A stretch of DNA of 64,000 bases from CAWJNF01 sp963844235 (GCA_963844235.1 CAWJNF010000004.1:620001-684000); one strand, 5' to 3'; shown: positions 1 to 10,062, counted from the stretch's first letter. Notes: generated from the sequence alone by a model not told the origin. Made by a program: numbers and translations.

Positions 1-683
1 AGGCGCTCGACGTAGTCCTGCACCTCGGAGAACGCCGTCACCACCGTGTCGCGGCCGTACTTCTCGACGAGGCGCAGGATCTCCCGCTCCGCTACCCGCG
101 TCGACTCCGCCTGGGCGTGCAGGTCGCCCTCCGCGTCGCTCGGGGCCCTCGTGTTGGACACGATCATGCGGACGATGTCGCCCAGGTAGCGCCCCTGGTC
201 CCAGAGGCGCACCGGCGGCACGCGGAGGCCCTCCTGGAAGTGCTCCTTCGCGTTGATGTCGAAGGAGCCGGGAACGCTGCCGCCGACGTCGGCCCAGTGG
301 CCGTTGGAGAGCGAGTATGCGATCAGCTCGTCCTCGTGGAAGATCGGTCGCACGATGCGAACGTCGTTGAAGTGGGTGCCGCCCAGGTAGGGGTCGTTCA
401 TGGCGAAAACGTCGCCCGGGTGCATGTCGTCGCCGAACGCGTCGATGATCGACTTGCACGTGTAGTGGAGCGTGCCGACGTGGACGGCGATGTCCTGGCT
501 CCCCTGCATGACGGTGTCGCCGCGGATGTCGCAGAGCGCATTGGAGAAGTCCCGCGCGTAGATGACGAAGGAGTGGCACGTGCGCAGGATCTGCTCGGCC
601 ATCTGGTCGACCGTGTTGATGAAGGCGTTCTTCAGCACCTCGAACGTCACGGGATCGAGCGTGCGCTGCTCGGCGGTGCTCAT
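1..683 (-). CDS. hyuB: Hydantoinase B / oxoprolinase family protein, partial (C-terminus off the window)
   Basis: This is the N-terminal 227 codons of a HyuB-family protein, the beta subunit of N-methylhydantoinase, 5-oxoprolinase or acetone-carboxylase-like enzymes. The start is ATG at 683 and reads MSTAEQRTLDPVTFEVLKN. Family hallmarks are GDVFAMNDPYLGGTHFND near residue 90-107 and a conserved SNGHWADVGG stretch. HyuB works with HyuA in ATP-dependent opening of amide rings or related carboxylations; the substrate cannot be read from sequence. Its ATG overlaps the stop of the upstream hyuA by ATGA, so the two are translationally coupled. The reading frame is open to the window edge. The family call is secure; the substrate is unknown. 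Confidence 0.9.
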   Translation of the reverse strand, partial: MSTAEQRTLDPVTFEVLKNAFINTVDQMAEQILRTCHSFVIYARDFSNALCDIRGDTVMQGSQDIAVHVGTLHYTCKSIIDAFGDDMHPGDVFAMNDPYLGGTHFNDVRIVRPIFHEDELIAYSLSNGHWADVGGSVPGSFDINAKEHFQEGLRVPPVRLWDQGRYLGDIVRMIVSNTRAPSDAEGDLHAQAESTRVAEREILRLVEKYGRDTVVTAFSEVQDYVER

Positions 684-2737
684 CGCGCCACCCCCACTTC
701 CATGCGGATGTTGAGCCACTCGTCGACCTCGGCCGTCACGTGCGGCGGAACGAGCGTGGTCGAGTCGAGCTGGTCGATGACTGCCGGGCCCGCGATCTTC
801 GTACCGGCCGGCAGATCTTCGCGGACGTACACGGGAGTCGCGACGAAGCCTCCCTCCTCCTGGAAGTAGACATCGCGCGAGGCGATCTGCTGCGGCGCCG
901 ACCCGCCGTCCGTCGCATGGCGCGCGAACTCGGGCTTCGGGGTGACGCCGACCGCGGTGAGCTGGAGCTGGTAGACCTCGACGGGCGCGTCGTCGCGACG
1001 GTACGCGTACTCGCGCTCGTGCTCGGAGTGGAAACGGGCGACAGCCGCATCCATCGAGGCGAGCGGCCGGTCGACCGGGACCGAGAGCGAGCGCCACTGG
1101 CCGAGGTAGCGCATCGCGATGTTGCGCTGGAGCGCCATCTGCGCCTCCGGCACGCCCTCGTCTCGAAGAAGCTCGCGCGCCTCGCCCTCGAGCCGCTTGA
1201 ACTCCGCTTCCACCTCGGCCGGATCCACGTCGGCCGTCCGCCGGAGGAACATCTGCGCGAGATCGTGCCGGATGTCGACCAGGAGGCAACCGAGCGCGGA
1301 CGTGATACCGGGGTTCGGCGGTACGAGCACCGTCGGGATCGAGAGCTCGCGGGCCAGCGCCGCGCCATGCAGCGGGCCGGCCCCACCGAAGACGACGAGG
1401 GCGAACTCGCGAGGGTCGTAGCCCCGCCGGATGGAGATCAGGCGCACGGCGTCGGCCATGTTCGCGTTCGCGACCTGGATGATGGCGCTCGCAGCCTCGG
1501 TGGGCTCGAGCCCGAGCGGCCCGACGACGTTCTGCTCGATCGCCTCGGCCGCGGCCTTGGGGTCGAGCGTCATCGAGCCGACGAGCGTCGTGCCCAGCCG
1601 TCCGAGCACGACGTTGGCGTCGGTGTTGGTCGGCTGCGTCCCGCCCCGGCCGTAGCACGCCGGCCCGGGGTCGGCGCCCGCCGACTGGGGACCGTTGCGC
1701 AGCGAGCCGGCCTGGTCGATCCAGGCGAGAGAGCCGCCACCGGCGCCGATCGTGAGCACCTCGATGGACGGGAAGCAGATCGGGTAGCCGTACTCGACCT
1801 GCCACTCCTTCGTCGTGCGCAGCTCGCCGTCGTAGACGAGCGAGATGTCGGTCGAGGTGCCGCCCATGTCGAGCCCGATGGCGTTCCGGAAGCCGCACGT
1901 CGCCGCAACGTGGCGGGCGGCGATCGCGCCCGCCGCGATGCCGGAGCCGGCGAGCCTGAGAGCGAACCCGGACGCCGTCCGTGGCGTCATCACGCCGCCG
2001 CCCGAGTGCAGAAGGAGCAGATCTCCGTCGTAGCCGCCTTCGGCCAGCCGCTCGCCGAGGCGGCGGACGTAGCCGCCGACGAGAGGCGAGAGGACGGCGT
2101 TCGCGACCGTGGTCGAGAAGCGCTCGTGCTCGAAGATCTCCGGCAGCACCTCGCTCGACGTGGTCACGGTGACCCCGGGCAGCTCCTCCTCGAGGAGCTC
2201 GCGCATCCGCTTCTCGTTCTCGGGGTTGGCATAGGCGTTGATGAAGCAGACGGCCACCGTCTCGACCTCGCGGCGGCGCAGGATCCCGGCGACGCGCCGC
2301 GCGTCGGCCTCGTCCAGAGGCTGGATGACGTGGCCGCTGAAGTCGACACGCTCGCGCACCTCGTAGCGGTCGCGGCGGCGCACGTACGGCGGCGCGACGT
2401 CCTTGTAGGCGTCCCAGAGGTCTTCCTTCGTCCCGCGCCGGATCTCGATCACGTCGCGGAACCCCGCCGTCGTCACCATCGCGACCTTCGGGAAACGGCG
2501 CGTGAGGAGCGCGTTCGTGGCCACCGTCGTACCGTGCGAGAACAGGCTGACCTTGTCCAGGTCGACGCCGGCGGCGCTGACGCCGTCGAGCACCGCCTCC
2601 ATCGGGTCGTGGGGCGTAGACGGAACCTTCGCGACCCTCGTGCTCGCGCCCGACTCCTCGAAGACGAAGACATCGGTGAACGTGCCGCCCACATCGACCG
2701 CGACACGCAGAGCATCGGCTTTCGCTGCAGCTGCCAT
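680..2737 (-). CDS. hyuA: Hydantoinase A / oxoprolinase family protein
   Basis: A 685-residue HyuA-type ATPase subunit. It has the ASKHA-fold phosphate-binding motifs VDVGGTFTDVFVF near residues 13-25 and LDMGGTSTDISLV near residue 290. The ATG at 2737 gives MAAAAKADALRVAVDVGG; the frame is open far upstream, but that part is antisense to the divergent regulator and lacks family character, so it is excluded. The gene ends in an ATGA overlap with hyuB. The divergent pucR gene starts 105 bp away, which suggests that regulator controls it. The substrate (hydantoin, oxoproline, ureide or similar) is not determinable here. Confidence 0.92.
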   Translation of the reverse strand: MAAAAKADALRVAVDVGGTFTDVFVFEESGASTRVAKVPSTPHDPMEAVLDGVSAAGVDLDKVSLFSHGTTVATNALLTRRFPKVAMVTTAGFRDVIEIRRGTKEDLWDAYKDVAPPYVRRRDRYEVRERVDFSGHVIQPLDEADARRVAGILRRREVETVAVCFINAYANPENEKRMRELLEEELPGVTVTTSSEVLPEIFEHERFSTTVANAVLSPLVGGYVRRLGERLAEGGYDGDLLLLHSGGGVMTPRTASGFALRLAGSGIAAGAIAARHVAATCGFRNAIGLDMGGTSTDISLVYDGELRTTKEWQVEYGYPICFPSIEVLTIGAGGGSLAWIDQAGSLRNGPQSAGADPGPACYGRGGTQPTNTDANVVLGRLGTTLVGSMTLDPKAAAEAIEQNVVGPLGLEPTEAASAIIQVANANMADAVRLISIRRGYDPREFALVVFGGAGPLHGAALARELSIPTVLVPPNPGITSALGCLLVDIRHDLAQMFLRRTADVDPAEVEAEFKRLEGEARELLRDEGVPEAQMALQRNIAMRYLGQWRSLSVPVDRPLASMDAAVARFHSEHEREYAYRRDDAPVEVYQLQLTAVGVTPKPEFARHATDGGSAPQQIASRDVYFQEEGGFVATPVYVREDLPAGTKIAGPAVIDQLDSTTLVPPHVTAEVDEWLNIRMEVGVAR

Positions 2738-2842
2738 GGGGGCGATCTTCCGTCCGCGCGGCCCCTCCCGGCAATAGTGGAAAGCGAGAAGATCGAGCGT
2801 GAATCCTAGGGAATCACCAGCGCATGGGATACCGTTCGCCGC

Positions 2843-4441
2843 GTGTCGCTGACGCTTGGGGATCTCGTCTCGCAGCCGGAGCTCGGCCTCGAGCTCGTGG
2901 CGGCATCCCCGGCGTGTCTGCGCCGGCCGGTCGCGGGCGCCCACGCGATCGAGATCGCGAACCCGACCCGCTGGCTCGACACGAGCTGGGTGCTGCTCAC
3001 GACGGGGTTGAGGCTGCGCGGCGACGCCGCCACGCAGCGGGCGCTCGTCGTCGAGGCGGCCGACCAGGGCCTGACGGCCATCGGCTTCGGCGTCGGCGTG
3101 ATCTTCCGATCCGTCCCCTCCGCCCTGCTCGACGAGGCGCGGGCGCGGGACTTCCCGATCTTCACGGTCGCGCCCGAGACGCCCTTCCGAGAGATCGTCG
3201 GCTTCGTGGAGCGCTCGCTCGCCTCGAGCGACTTCCGCCTCCTGAAGCGCAGGGTCGGCATCGAGGCGAGCCTTGCGGACGCGATGGCGGAGGAGGACCC
3301 GGAGGAAGCGCTGATCCGCCGTCTGGGCTCGCTCATGGAAGCCTCGGTCATCATGTACCGGCTCGACGGTCGCGTCGCGGGCGCAGTCGGCGCAGCCCCG
3401 CGGCAGGCGATCTGGCGCGAGCTCGGGGCCGACCCGTCGCGGACGGAGTTCGCCGTGGGACGCTGGCTCGTCTTCGCCGAGCCGGTGCTCGCCGGCAACG
3501 AGGTGCGGCGCTGGCTCACCGTCGCCACGCGCCAGAGCGGCGCCGCCGAGCAGCTCGCCCGCGGCGTCGTCCACACGGCCGCGCGCCTGCTCGGCGTGGT
3601 CGACCTCGCGCGCGACGCCATGCGTGCCGGCGAGCGGGCCCTGCGTGCGGAGCTCCTCGACCAGCTGCTCGATCCGTCCCGGACTGTCGACGTCCCGGGC
3701 GACCGCTTCGCGTCGTTCGGGTTCGACGCCGATCGCGAGGCCCGCATCGCGTTGCTCGTATCGGACGGCCTCGGCGAGAGCGGCGCCCCCGCCGACGTTT
3801 CCGACGCGAGCCGGGTGGCGCGCGTCGTCGAGACGGCCGCGCAGACGAACGGCTGCCCGTGCCTCGTCGCACGACGGCGCGGTCTGCTCACGATCCTCTT
3901 CCAGGAGCGCGAGCGCGACATCGAGGGTTGGGTGGCACGGCTTGCGGCGGATGGCTTCGAGCCTCTGGCCGGCATCGGCCGTGCGTTCCGCGGCGGGGGC
4001 GGAGGCGCGCTCGCCTCTCTGCGGGATGCAGAGCTCGCGCTCGACCATCTCCGTCGAGCGGGCCAGGACGGAGGTCAGCGCTCCCTCCGCTTCGAGGACT
4101 TCGGGCTGGCGGAATGGCTGCTCGCGTCAGCCGAGCCGCACGCCGTGGAGGAGAAGGCGGCGGCGCTGCTCCAGCCCCTGCGCGCTCACGCCGAGCTCTA
4201 CCGCACCCTGCTCGCCTGGCTCGAGCTGGACCTCGACGTCCCCGCCACCGCACGAGCGTTGCACCTGCACGAGAACTCCCTGCGCTATCGCCTCCGGCGC
4301 ATCGAGGCAGTCCTCGGCCGCTCGCTCCGCGAGGGCCGGACGATCGTCGACCTCTACCTCGCCACGACCAGCGAGCGGGCGGCTCTCGACGTCCACTCGC
4401 AGCCGGCGAAGACCGACCGCGACGCTGTCGGGGCACGATGA
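2843..4441 (+). CDS. pucR: PucR-family transcriptional regulator
   Basis: A 532-residue regulator with a PucR N-terminal ligand domain (roughly residues 1-130) and a C-terminal PucR-type helix-turn-helix, ARALHLHENSLRYRLRRIEA, near residues 470-495. The family activates or represses purine and amino-acid catabolic genes in Gram-positive bacteria. The GTG at 2843 is preceded by a TACCGT box at 2830-2835 with 7 nt between, so the mRNA is probably leaderless. It is divergent from hyuAB and overlaps the following MDR reductase by ATGA, so it is likely co-transcribed with it. Its target is inferred from position only. Confidence 0.88.
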   Translation: MSLTLGDLVSQPELGLELVAASPACLRRPVAGAHAIEIANPTRWLDTSWVLLTTGLRLRGDAATQRALVVEAADQGLTAIGFGVGVIFRSVPSALLDEARARDFPIFTVAPETPFREIVGFVERSLASSDFRLLKRRVGIEASLADAMAEEDPEEALIRRLGSLMEASVIMYRLDGRVAGAVGAAPRQAIWRELGADPSRTEFAVGRWLVFAEPVLAGNEVRRWLTVATRQSGAAEQLARGVVHTAARLLGVVDLARDAMRAGERALRAELLDQLLDPSRTVDVPGDRFASFGFDADREARIALLVSDGLGESGAPADVSDASRVARVVETAAQTNGCPCLVARRRGLLTILFQERERDIEGWVARLAADGFEPLAGIGRAFRGGGGGALASLRDAELALDHLRRAGQDGGQRSLRFEDFGLAEWLLASAEPHAVEEKAAALLQPLRAHAELYRTLLAWLELDLDVPATARALHLHENSLRYRLRRIEAVLGRSLREGRTIVDLYLATTSERAALDVHSQPAKTDRDAVGAR

Positions 4442-5412
4442 AGGCGATCGTTCAAGACACGTACGGCTCGGCCGGCGTCCTGGAGCTCAGGGACATCGAC
4501 ACTCCGGTGGTCGGGGACGACGAGTTGCTCCTGCGCGTGCACGCGGCCGGCGTCGGCCCTGACGTCTGGCACCTCATGACCGGTCTGCCGTACCTGGTCC
4601 GGGTCATGGGCAATGGCCTGCGGGCACCGAAACGGCGCATTCGCGGCTGGGACGTTGCGGGGCGCGTCGAGACGGTCGGCAAGAACGTGACCGAGCTCCA
4701 GCCGGGTGACGAGGTGTTCGGCACCTGCGAAGGCTCCTTTGCCGAATACGCGCGCGCCCGGGCGGACAAGCTCGCGGCGAAGCCGGCGAGCCTCACGTTC
4801 GAGCAGGCCGCGGCCGTCCCTGTCTCCGGCTGCACCGCCCTCCAGGGTCTCCGTGACACTGGACACGTGCAGCCGGGGCAGAAGGTCCTGATCATCGGTG
4901 CGGCCGGGGGCGTGGGGACGTTCGCGGTGCAGGTGGCAAAGGCGTTCGGGGCGGACGTGACCGGCGTGTGCAGCACGACGAAGGTCGAGCTGGTCCGATC
5001 GATCGGCGCGGACGAGGTCGTCGACTACACGCGCGACGACTTCGCGGACGGAGCCCGCCTCTACGACCTCATTCTCGACACCGCCGGCCGCCGTCCCCTG
5101 TCGCACCTCCGGCGGGCTCTCGCCCCTCACGGGACCTTGGTCATCGTCGGAGGCGAAGGGGGAGGGCGATGGATGGGAGGCTTCGATCGCCAGATCTTCC
5201 GGGCGCCGCTGCTGTCGCTGTTCGTGGGTCAGACCCTCCGCCCGCTCGTGTCGAAGGAGCGTCGGGAAGACCTTCAGTTCCTCGGCAAGCTCATCGAGGC
5301 AGGCACGGTCACGCCCGTCATCGACAGAACCTACCCGCTGAGCGAGGCCCCCGAGGCCATCCGGTATCTGGCGGAGGGCCACGCGCGCGGCAAGGTCGTC
5401 ATCACCGTTTGA
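4438..5412 (+). CDS. MDR-family NAD(P)-dependent alcohol dehydrogenase / quinone reductase
   Basis: A 324-residue medium-chain dehydrogenase/reductase. The N-terminal GroES-like domain begins MKAIVQDTYGSAGVLELRDI, and the Rossmann motif is LIIGAAGGVGTFAVQVAK near residue 145-162. It lacks the structural zinc cysteine cluster, as in the zinc-independent quinone reductase branch. The end FDRQIFRAPLLS...GKVVITV resembles actinobacterial NAD(P)-dependent alcohol dehydrogenases of this type. The ATG overlaps the pucR stop (ATGA), so translation is coupled. The physiological substrate is unknown. Confidence 0.88.
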   Translation: MKAIVQDTYGSAGVLELRDIDTPVVGDDELLLRVHAAGVGPDVWHLMTGLPYLVRVMGNGLRAPKRRIRGWDVAGRVETVGKNVTELQPGDEVFGTCEGSFAEYARARADKLAAKPASLTFEQAAAVPVSGCTALQGLRDTGHVQPGQKVLIIGAAGGVGTFAVQVAKAFGADVTGVCSTTKVELVRSIGADEVVDYTRDDFADGARLYDLILDTAGRRPLSHLRRALAPHGTLVIVGGEGGGRWMGGFDRQIFRAPLLSLFVGQTLRPLVSKERREDLQFLGKLIEAGTVTPVIDRTYPLSEAPEAIRYLAEGHARGKVVITV

Positions 5413-5435
5413 CGCGTGACCGGCACGGCCGAGCG

Positions 5436-6176
5436 CTACCGAGCCGTCCAGCCTCCGTCGACGAGGAACGAGGCGCCGTGGACGAAGCTCGCCGCGTCGG
5501 AGGCGACGAAGAGGACGGCGGCGGCGATCTCCTCGGGGTCGCCGTGGCGTCCCGCCGGCGTGAGCTCACCCGTCGCGTCCTCGTAGCCCGGCTGGGCACG
5601 GAGCGCCGCGTTCATCGGCGTCTTGACGTTCCCCGGCGCGATCGCGTTTACCCGGATGCCGAGCGGGGAGAGCTCCGTCGCGAGCGCTTTTGTCATCAGC
5701 TCGACCGCGCCCTTCGAGGCGCAATAGGCGACCGAGCTCGGGAAGGCGACGTGGCCGGCGATCGACGAGATGAAGACCACGGACGCGCCCGGGCGCAGGT
5801 GCGGTGCGGCGCGCTGCGTGAGGAGGAACGGCGCGCGCACGTTCGTGAGCCACTGTCGGTCGAAGCTCTCGGCGGTCGTCTCGGCGAACGGCATCGGCTC
5901 GAAGATGCCGGCGGAGTGGACGAGGACGTCGATCCCTCCGAAGGCGTCGACAGCCGCGCCGACGATCGTCTCGGGCGCATCGTCCGCATTGACGTCGACC
6001 GCGACCAGCCGGTGCTCGCCCACCCGCTCGCCACACGCGGCCAGGCGCTCCGCGTCGCGCCCGCAGAGCACGAGACGGGCGCCGGCGTCCGCCATCGCCA
6101 CGGCGATCGCGAGGCCGATTCCCGAGCTCGCGCCGGTGACGATCGCGACCTTCCCGTCCAGCCCGAACCCCCTCAT
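5436..6176 (-). CDS. SDR-family NAD(P)-dependent oxidoreductase
   Basis: A 246-residue classical short-chain dehydrogenase. The cofactor motif TGASSGIG is at residues 15-22, there is a VHSAG segment in place of NNAG, and the catalytic pair is YCASK. The C-terminus is FLVDGGWTAR. It is the last gene of a minus-strand operon hyuA2-hyuB2-SDR; its ATG overlaps the hyuB2 stop. A role in oxidising a product of the Hyu-catalysed step is plausible, but this is inferred from linkage only. Confidence 0.9.
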   Translation of the reverse strand: MRGFGLDGKVAIVTGASSGIGLAIAVAMADAGARLVLCGRDAERLAACGERVGEHRLVAVDVNADDAPETIVGAAVDAFGGIDVLVHSAGIFEPMPFAETTAESFDRQWLTNVRAPFLLTQRAAPHLRPGASVVFISSIAGHVAFPSSVAYCASKGAVELMTKALATELSPLGIRVNAIAPGNVKTPMNAALRAQPGYEDATGELTPAGRHGDPEEIAAAVLFVASDAASFVHGASFLVDGGWTAR

Positions 6177-7945
6177 TGCCGCCTCCTCGCCTCGCGAAGC
6201 CGCTTCGTCTCCTCCCTGTCGAGCTCGAGCGAGTCGTCCGCCTCCTCCCGCACGAAGGCGACGCCGTAGGCCTCGCGGGCACGCTCGAAGCTGACGAACC
6301 CGGAGAGCACGTCGTCGAGCACGAGCTCGGGCTCCCGCTCCAGCGGGCTTCCGTAGCCGCCTCCCCCGCTCAACAGGTGACCGAGCAGCTCGCCGGGCTC
6401 GATGACCTCCTGCGAGATCGGCCGCAGCGGCTCCTCGGCGCCGTCGGTCTTGACCCGGAACGGGATCGAGGGCGCCCCATCGCCTCCGCCCTGCGTGCCC
6501 CGCGGCGGATGGTGGTGGCCGTCGGTCACGTAGGCCGCGGTCATCGGGTCGCGCTTCGGCCCGTACGCGACTCGCGTTCCCGGCGCGCCACGTCGCCGGC
6601 CGGCCCCCTCGGAGTCGGGGCGGATGCGAAGCTCGCGCACGCGGATCGGGTACTTGAGCTCATCGATCTCGACGCTGTCTCGGAACATGAGCCCGTTCGT
6701 GACCGCGTTGCCGTACGTGATCCAACCGTCATGGACAGGGCCGGCGGGCCCGCCCTGCGAGCCGAGGAACTTCTGGTTGACGTAAGCGTCGTCGCCCTTG
6801 CGGAAGTCGGTGCCGGAGACGACCGCGAAGCCGGGGCCGATCCCGCACGCGCCCTCAGCGAGGCCGTAGCCCTCCCACGCGTCGGCGATCGCCCGTTGCG
6901 TCGTGACGACGAGTCGCTCGCCCACGTTGGTCGTCGCCACCGAGCAGGAATGCGGGAAGCGCGGGATGCCGACGACGCAGTTCTCGCGCAGCTTCACCTT
7001 CACCCGCCGGAACGTGCCCGCGTTGTGAGGGATGTCCGGGTCGATCGAGTTGAAGAGACCCGTCATGCAGTTGTTCGTGGCGCACGTCCGCGACTCGTTC
7101 ACGCCCGCCGGCAGGCAGTCGCCGTTGTCCGTCAGGTCGAGCTCAATCGCCCCGGCGTCCGGATCCACGGTCACCTTGACCGTGATGGGGATACCGTCGG
7201 GCGCGGGGCCGAACGGATCGTGGCAGCCGTGACCGACGATCGTGCCCTTCGGCATCTGCGCGATCACGTGCGCGATCCGCCGCTCCGAGTAGTCGAACCA
7301 CTCCTCGACGAACTGCGCGAGGAGATCGCGGCCGTACTTGGCGCACAGATCCTTCAGGCGCGCCTCGCCGATTCGCGCCGCGCCGACCATGGCCAGGTAG
7401 TCGCCGTACCACTGGTCCGGCACGCGGATGCGGCGGCGGCACATGCGGATGATGTCGTCGATGTCCCGGTTGCCTCGCTGCACGCGCACGGCCGGGAAGA
7501 TCAGCCCTCCCTCCTCGTAGACGTCGCGGGCGTAGGGCATGTAGGTCGTCGGCTGCGCGTTGCCGCAGTCGGCCTGATGCGCCTTCGCTGCCGCCGTGAA
7601 CACGTGCTTCCCTTCCCAGAAGACCGGCACGAGGATGACGTGGTCGGCGGGATGGGTGTTGCCGAGGTAGGGGTCGTTGTGCAGGAAGGCGTCGCCCTCC
7701 TCCAGATCGTCGTGCAGGTCGGTCACCGCCTTGGCGAGGAACTCCATCCCGATCACGTGCACGGGCAGCCCCTCGGCGGAGGCAAGCAGCCGGCTGTCGG
7801 CGGTGATCAGCGCGCACGAGAAGTCGCGCGCCATGTTGAGCACGGCGGAGCGGCCGCTGCGCAGGAGCGTGTTCTCCATCTCGCGCACGATCGAGTCGAG
7901 CCGGTTCGCGATGACCGCGAGCAGCACGGGGTCGAAGGAGCTCAT
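6173..7945 (-). CDS. hyuB: Hydantoinase B / oxoprolinase family protein, second copy
   Basis: A full-length 590-residue HyuB subunit starting at ATG 7945 (MSSFDPVLLAVIANRLDSIV). The motif DAFLHNDPYLGNTHPADHV lies near residue 85-105 and a late glycine-rich SGGGGYGSPLERE near residue 530, both typical of the family. It sits between hyuA2 (4-nt overlap at its start) and the SDR gene (overlap at its end). It is clearly diverged from the hyuB at the left edge, so the two pairs are unlikely to be a recent duplication and may act on different substrates. Confidence 0.92.
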   Translation of the reverse strand: MSSFDPVLLAVIANRLDSIVREMENTLLRSGRSAVLNMARDFSCALITADSRLLASAEGLPVHVIGMEFLAKAVTDLHDDLEEGDAFLHNDPYLGNTHPADHVILVPVFWEGKHVFTAAAKAHQADCGNAQPTTYMPYARDVYEEGGLIFPAVRVQRGNRDIDDIIRMCRRRIRVPDQWYGDYLAMVGAARIGEARLKDLCAKYGRDLLAQFVEEWFDYSERRIAHVIAQMPKGTIVGHGCHDPFGPAPDGIPITVKVTVDPDAGAIELDLTDNGDCLPAGVNESRTCATNNCMTGLFNSIDPDIPHNAGTFRRVKVKLRENCVVGIPRFPHSCSVATTNVGERLVVTTQRAIADAWEGYGLAEGACGIGPGFAVVSGTDFRKGDDAYVNQKFLGSQGGPAGPVHDGWITYGNAVTNGLMFRDSVEIDELKYPIRVRELRIRPDSEGAGRRRGAPGTRVAYGPKRDPMTAAYVTDGHHHPPRGTQGGGDGAPSIPFRVKTDGAEEPLRPISQEVIEPGELLGHLLSGGGGYGSPLEREPELVLDDVLSGFVSFERAREAYGVAFVREEADDSLELDREETKRLREARRRQ

Positions 7946-10062
7946 GCCGCCCCCACCTGCTCGCCGGCGACTTCCCGGTCGCGGACGTCCTCCAGCTCGA
8001 GCACGTAGTTCCCAAGGGCGGTGACGGTCACCGAGGAGTCGGGATAGACGACCACCGTGGTCGTCGGCTCGTGGATGATGGCCGGGCCCTCGATCTGTGC
8101 GCCTTCCGCGAGCGATGCGCCCTCGTAGCTCGGGACCTCGGTCCGGCCGGTCTCGCCGAAGTACGCGGAGGCGTAGTCGCCGGCTCCGGCGTGCCCCTGC
8201 CCGACCTCCCGTGCGCGCACCTGCGGCTTCTCGAGCACGGCCGTGGCACGCACCTTCCAGAGCAGGCACTCGAGGAACTGGCCCGGCTCCCTGACGGCGA
8301 AGACGCGCTCGTGCGTCTCGTGGAAGGCCTCCTCGAGCGCACGCACGGCGCCCTCGTCTCGCAGGCGAGCCGGAATCGGCACGTCCAGCTCCCACACCTG
8401 CGCCCGATAGCGGGCCTCGACGAAGAAGTCCTTGCGGATAGCGATCGGGCCGAGCTCGGCGAGGCTCGCCAGCAGCGCGTCCGCCTCGGCCTCGACCTCG
8501 GCGAGCGTGTCGTCGACGCCTGCCAGGTCGAGCGAGCGCGTCTCCGCGTAGCGGCTGCGCGAGAACTCGGCGATGACGTCGGAGTAGAGCGCGCCGCAGG
8601 CCGAGAGCGCAGCGGCGGTGGACGGGACGAGCGCACGCCGGCAGCCGAGCTCGCGCGCGATCGGGGCGACGTTCAGGCCCGACGCGCCGCCGCCGGCCAC
8701 GATCGTCATCTCGCGCGGGTCGATCCCCTGCGCGATCGTGATCTCGCGGATCGCCCCGACGATGTTCTCGGTCGCCACCGTCAGAGCCGCCTGCGCGGCC
8801 TCGTCGAGGCTCAGCCCCAGCGGCTCGGCGACGTGCTCCGCGATCGCCTTCCGGGCGGCCTCCGCGTCGAGCGCCAGACGGCCGCCGAGGAAGAAGCCCG
8901 GGTCGATCCAGCCGAGCGCAACCGCCGCATCCGTCACGGTCGGCTCGAGGCCGCCGCGCCGGTAGCAGGCCGGACCCGGGTCGGCCCCGGCGCTGCGCGG
9001 CCCGACGCGAAGCAGGCCTCCGGCGTCGATCCAGACGATCGAGCCGCCGCCCGCTCCGATCGACTTGACGTCTACCGAGCGGATGCCCGTGATGTGGCCG
9101 ACCCAGCGCCCGCCGAGCCACGTCTCGGCGGTCGTGCCGATCTCGCCGCCCGAGACGAGCCCGACGTCGAACGTCGTCCCGCCCGTGTCGCAGACGATGA
9201 GGTCGCCCTTGCGCTCCTGGAGCTCCTCGCGCGCGTAGGTGACCGCCGCGACCGGAGCCATGGAGGGGCCCGAGCCGACCGAGTAGATGGGCCGCTCGAC
9301 AACCTCGTGGGGGCGCCACGCCCCGCCGAAGGAGGTCGAGACGAAGAGGTGCCCCGCGAAGCCCGCCTGGCGCAGGTCGCGCTCCATCGTCGCGAGGTAC
9401 TCCTGTATGAGCGGCTTCAGAGACGCGTCGATCGCAGTCGACGAGGCTCGCCGGTACTCCCGGATGATCGGGTTCAGCCGGTGCGAGAGCGTGTAGGGCA
9501 CGCCCGGCCAGAGCTCGTCGAGCAGCTCGCCGACGCGCAGCTCGTGCGCCGGGTTGACGATCGACCAGAGCAGGCATACCGCCACCGCCTCCGCCCGCAG
9601 GCCCTGCGCCGCCTCGATCGCTCGGGCGACGCTCGCCTCCTCGAGCGGCGCGAAGGGCTGGCCCTCGGAGTCCATGCGCTCCGAGATCTCGAACGTCAGG
9701 AAGCGCGGCACGTACGGAGGCCCATAGGCCTGCTGGCCGAACGGGTCGTGCTTGCCTCCCTCCCTCAGGAGCAGCACGTCCGGGAAGCCCTCGGTCGTGA
9801 AGAACGCTGTGCGGGCCGTCGTTCCCTCCACGATTGCGTTCGTGGCGCGCGTCGTCCCGTAGGCGAGGACGTCGGCCTGGGCCAGCAGCTGACCGACCTC
9901 GAGCCCGAGCTCCGGCGCGATCTGCGCCAGACCCTCGGCGATAGCGTCGAAGGCGCGCTCGCGGGTCGTCAGCGCCTTGGCGATGCGCAGCCGCCCCTCC
10001 TCGTCTGCGACGACGACGTCGGTGAAGGTTCCTCCCGTGTCGACGGAGATGCGGAAGCCCAC
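7942..10062 (-). CDS. hyuA: Hydantoinase A / oxoprolinase family protein, second copy
   Basis: A 706-residue HyuA ATPase subunit with FRISVDTGGTFTDVVV at residues 3-18 and VCDTGGTTFDVGLV near residue 290. The GTG at 10062 is chosen because the family starts a few residues before the DTGGTFTD motif; the upstream in-frame ATG at 10092 would overlap the divergent aminotransferase start. The gene is coupled to hyuB2 by a 4-nt overlap. Only 28 bp separate its start from the aminotransferase start, so both share one tiny promoter region. Confidence 0.9.
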   Translation of the reverse strand: MGFRISVDTGGTFTDVVVADEEGRLRIAKALTTRERAFDAIAEGLAQIAPELGLEVGQLLAQADVLAYGTTRATNAIVEGTTARTAFFTTEGFPDVLLLREGGKHDPFGQQAYGPPYVPRFLTFEISERMDSEGQPFAPLEEASVARAIEAAQGLRAEAVAVCLLWSIVNPAHELRVGELLDELWPGVPYTLSHRLNPIIREYRRASSTAIDASLKPLIQEYLATMERDLRQAGFAGHLFVSTSFGGAWRPHEVVERPIYSVGSGPSMAPVAAVTYAREELQERKGDLIVCDTGGTTFDVGLVSGGEIGTTAETWLGGRWVGHITGIRSVDVKSIGAGGGSIVWIDAGGLLRVGPRSAGADPGPACYRRGGLEPTVTDAAVALGWIDPGFFLGGRLALDAEAARKAIAEHVAEPLGLSLDEAAQAALTVATENIVGAIREITIAQGIDPREMTIVAGGGASGLNVAPIARELGCRRALVPSTAAALSACGALYSDVIAEFSRSRYAETRSLDLAGVDDTLAEVEAEADALLASLAELGPIAIRKDFFVEARYRAQVWELDVPIPARLRDEGAVRALEEAFHETHERVFAVREPGQFLECLLWKVRATAVLEKPQVRAREVGQGHAGAGDYASAYFGETGRTEVPSYEGASLAEGAQIEGPAIIHEPTTTVVVYPDSSVTVTALGNYVLELEDVRDREVAGEQVGAA

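Noticed and set aside
2738..4048. Long N-terminal extension of the hyuA frame (to 4048 on the minus strand)
   Set aside because: It is antisense to the well-supported pucR gene, has Arg/Ala-rich shadow composition, and HyuA proteins start right before the VDVGGTFTD motif.
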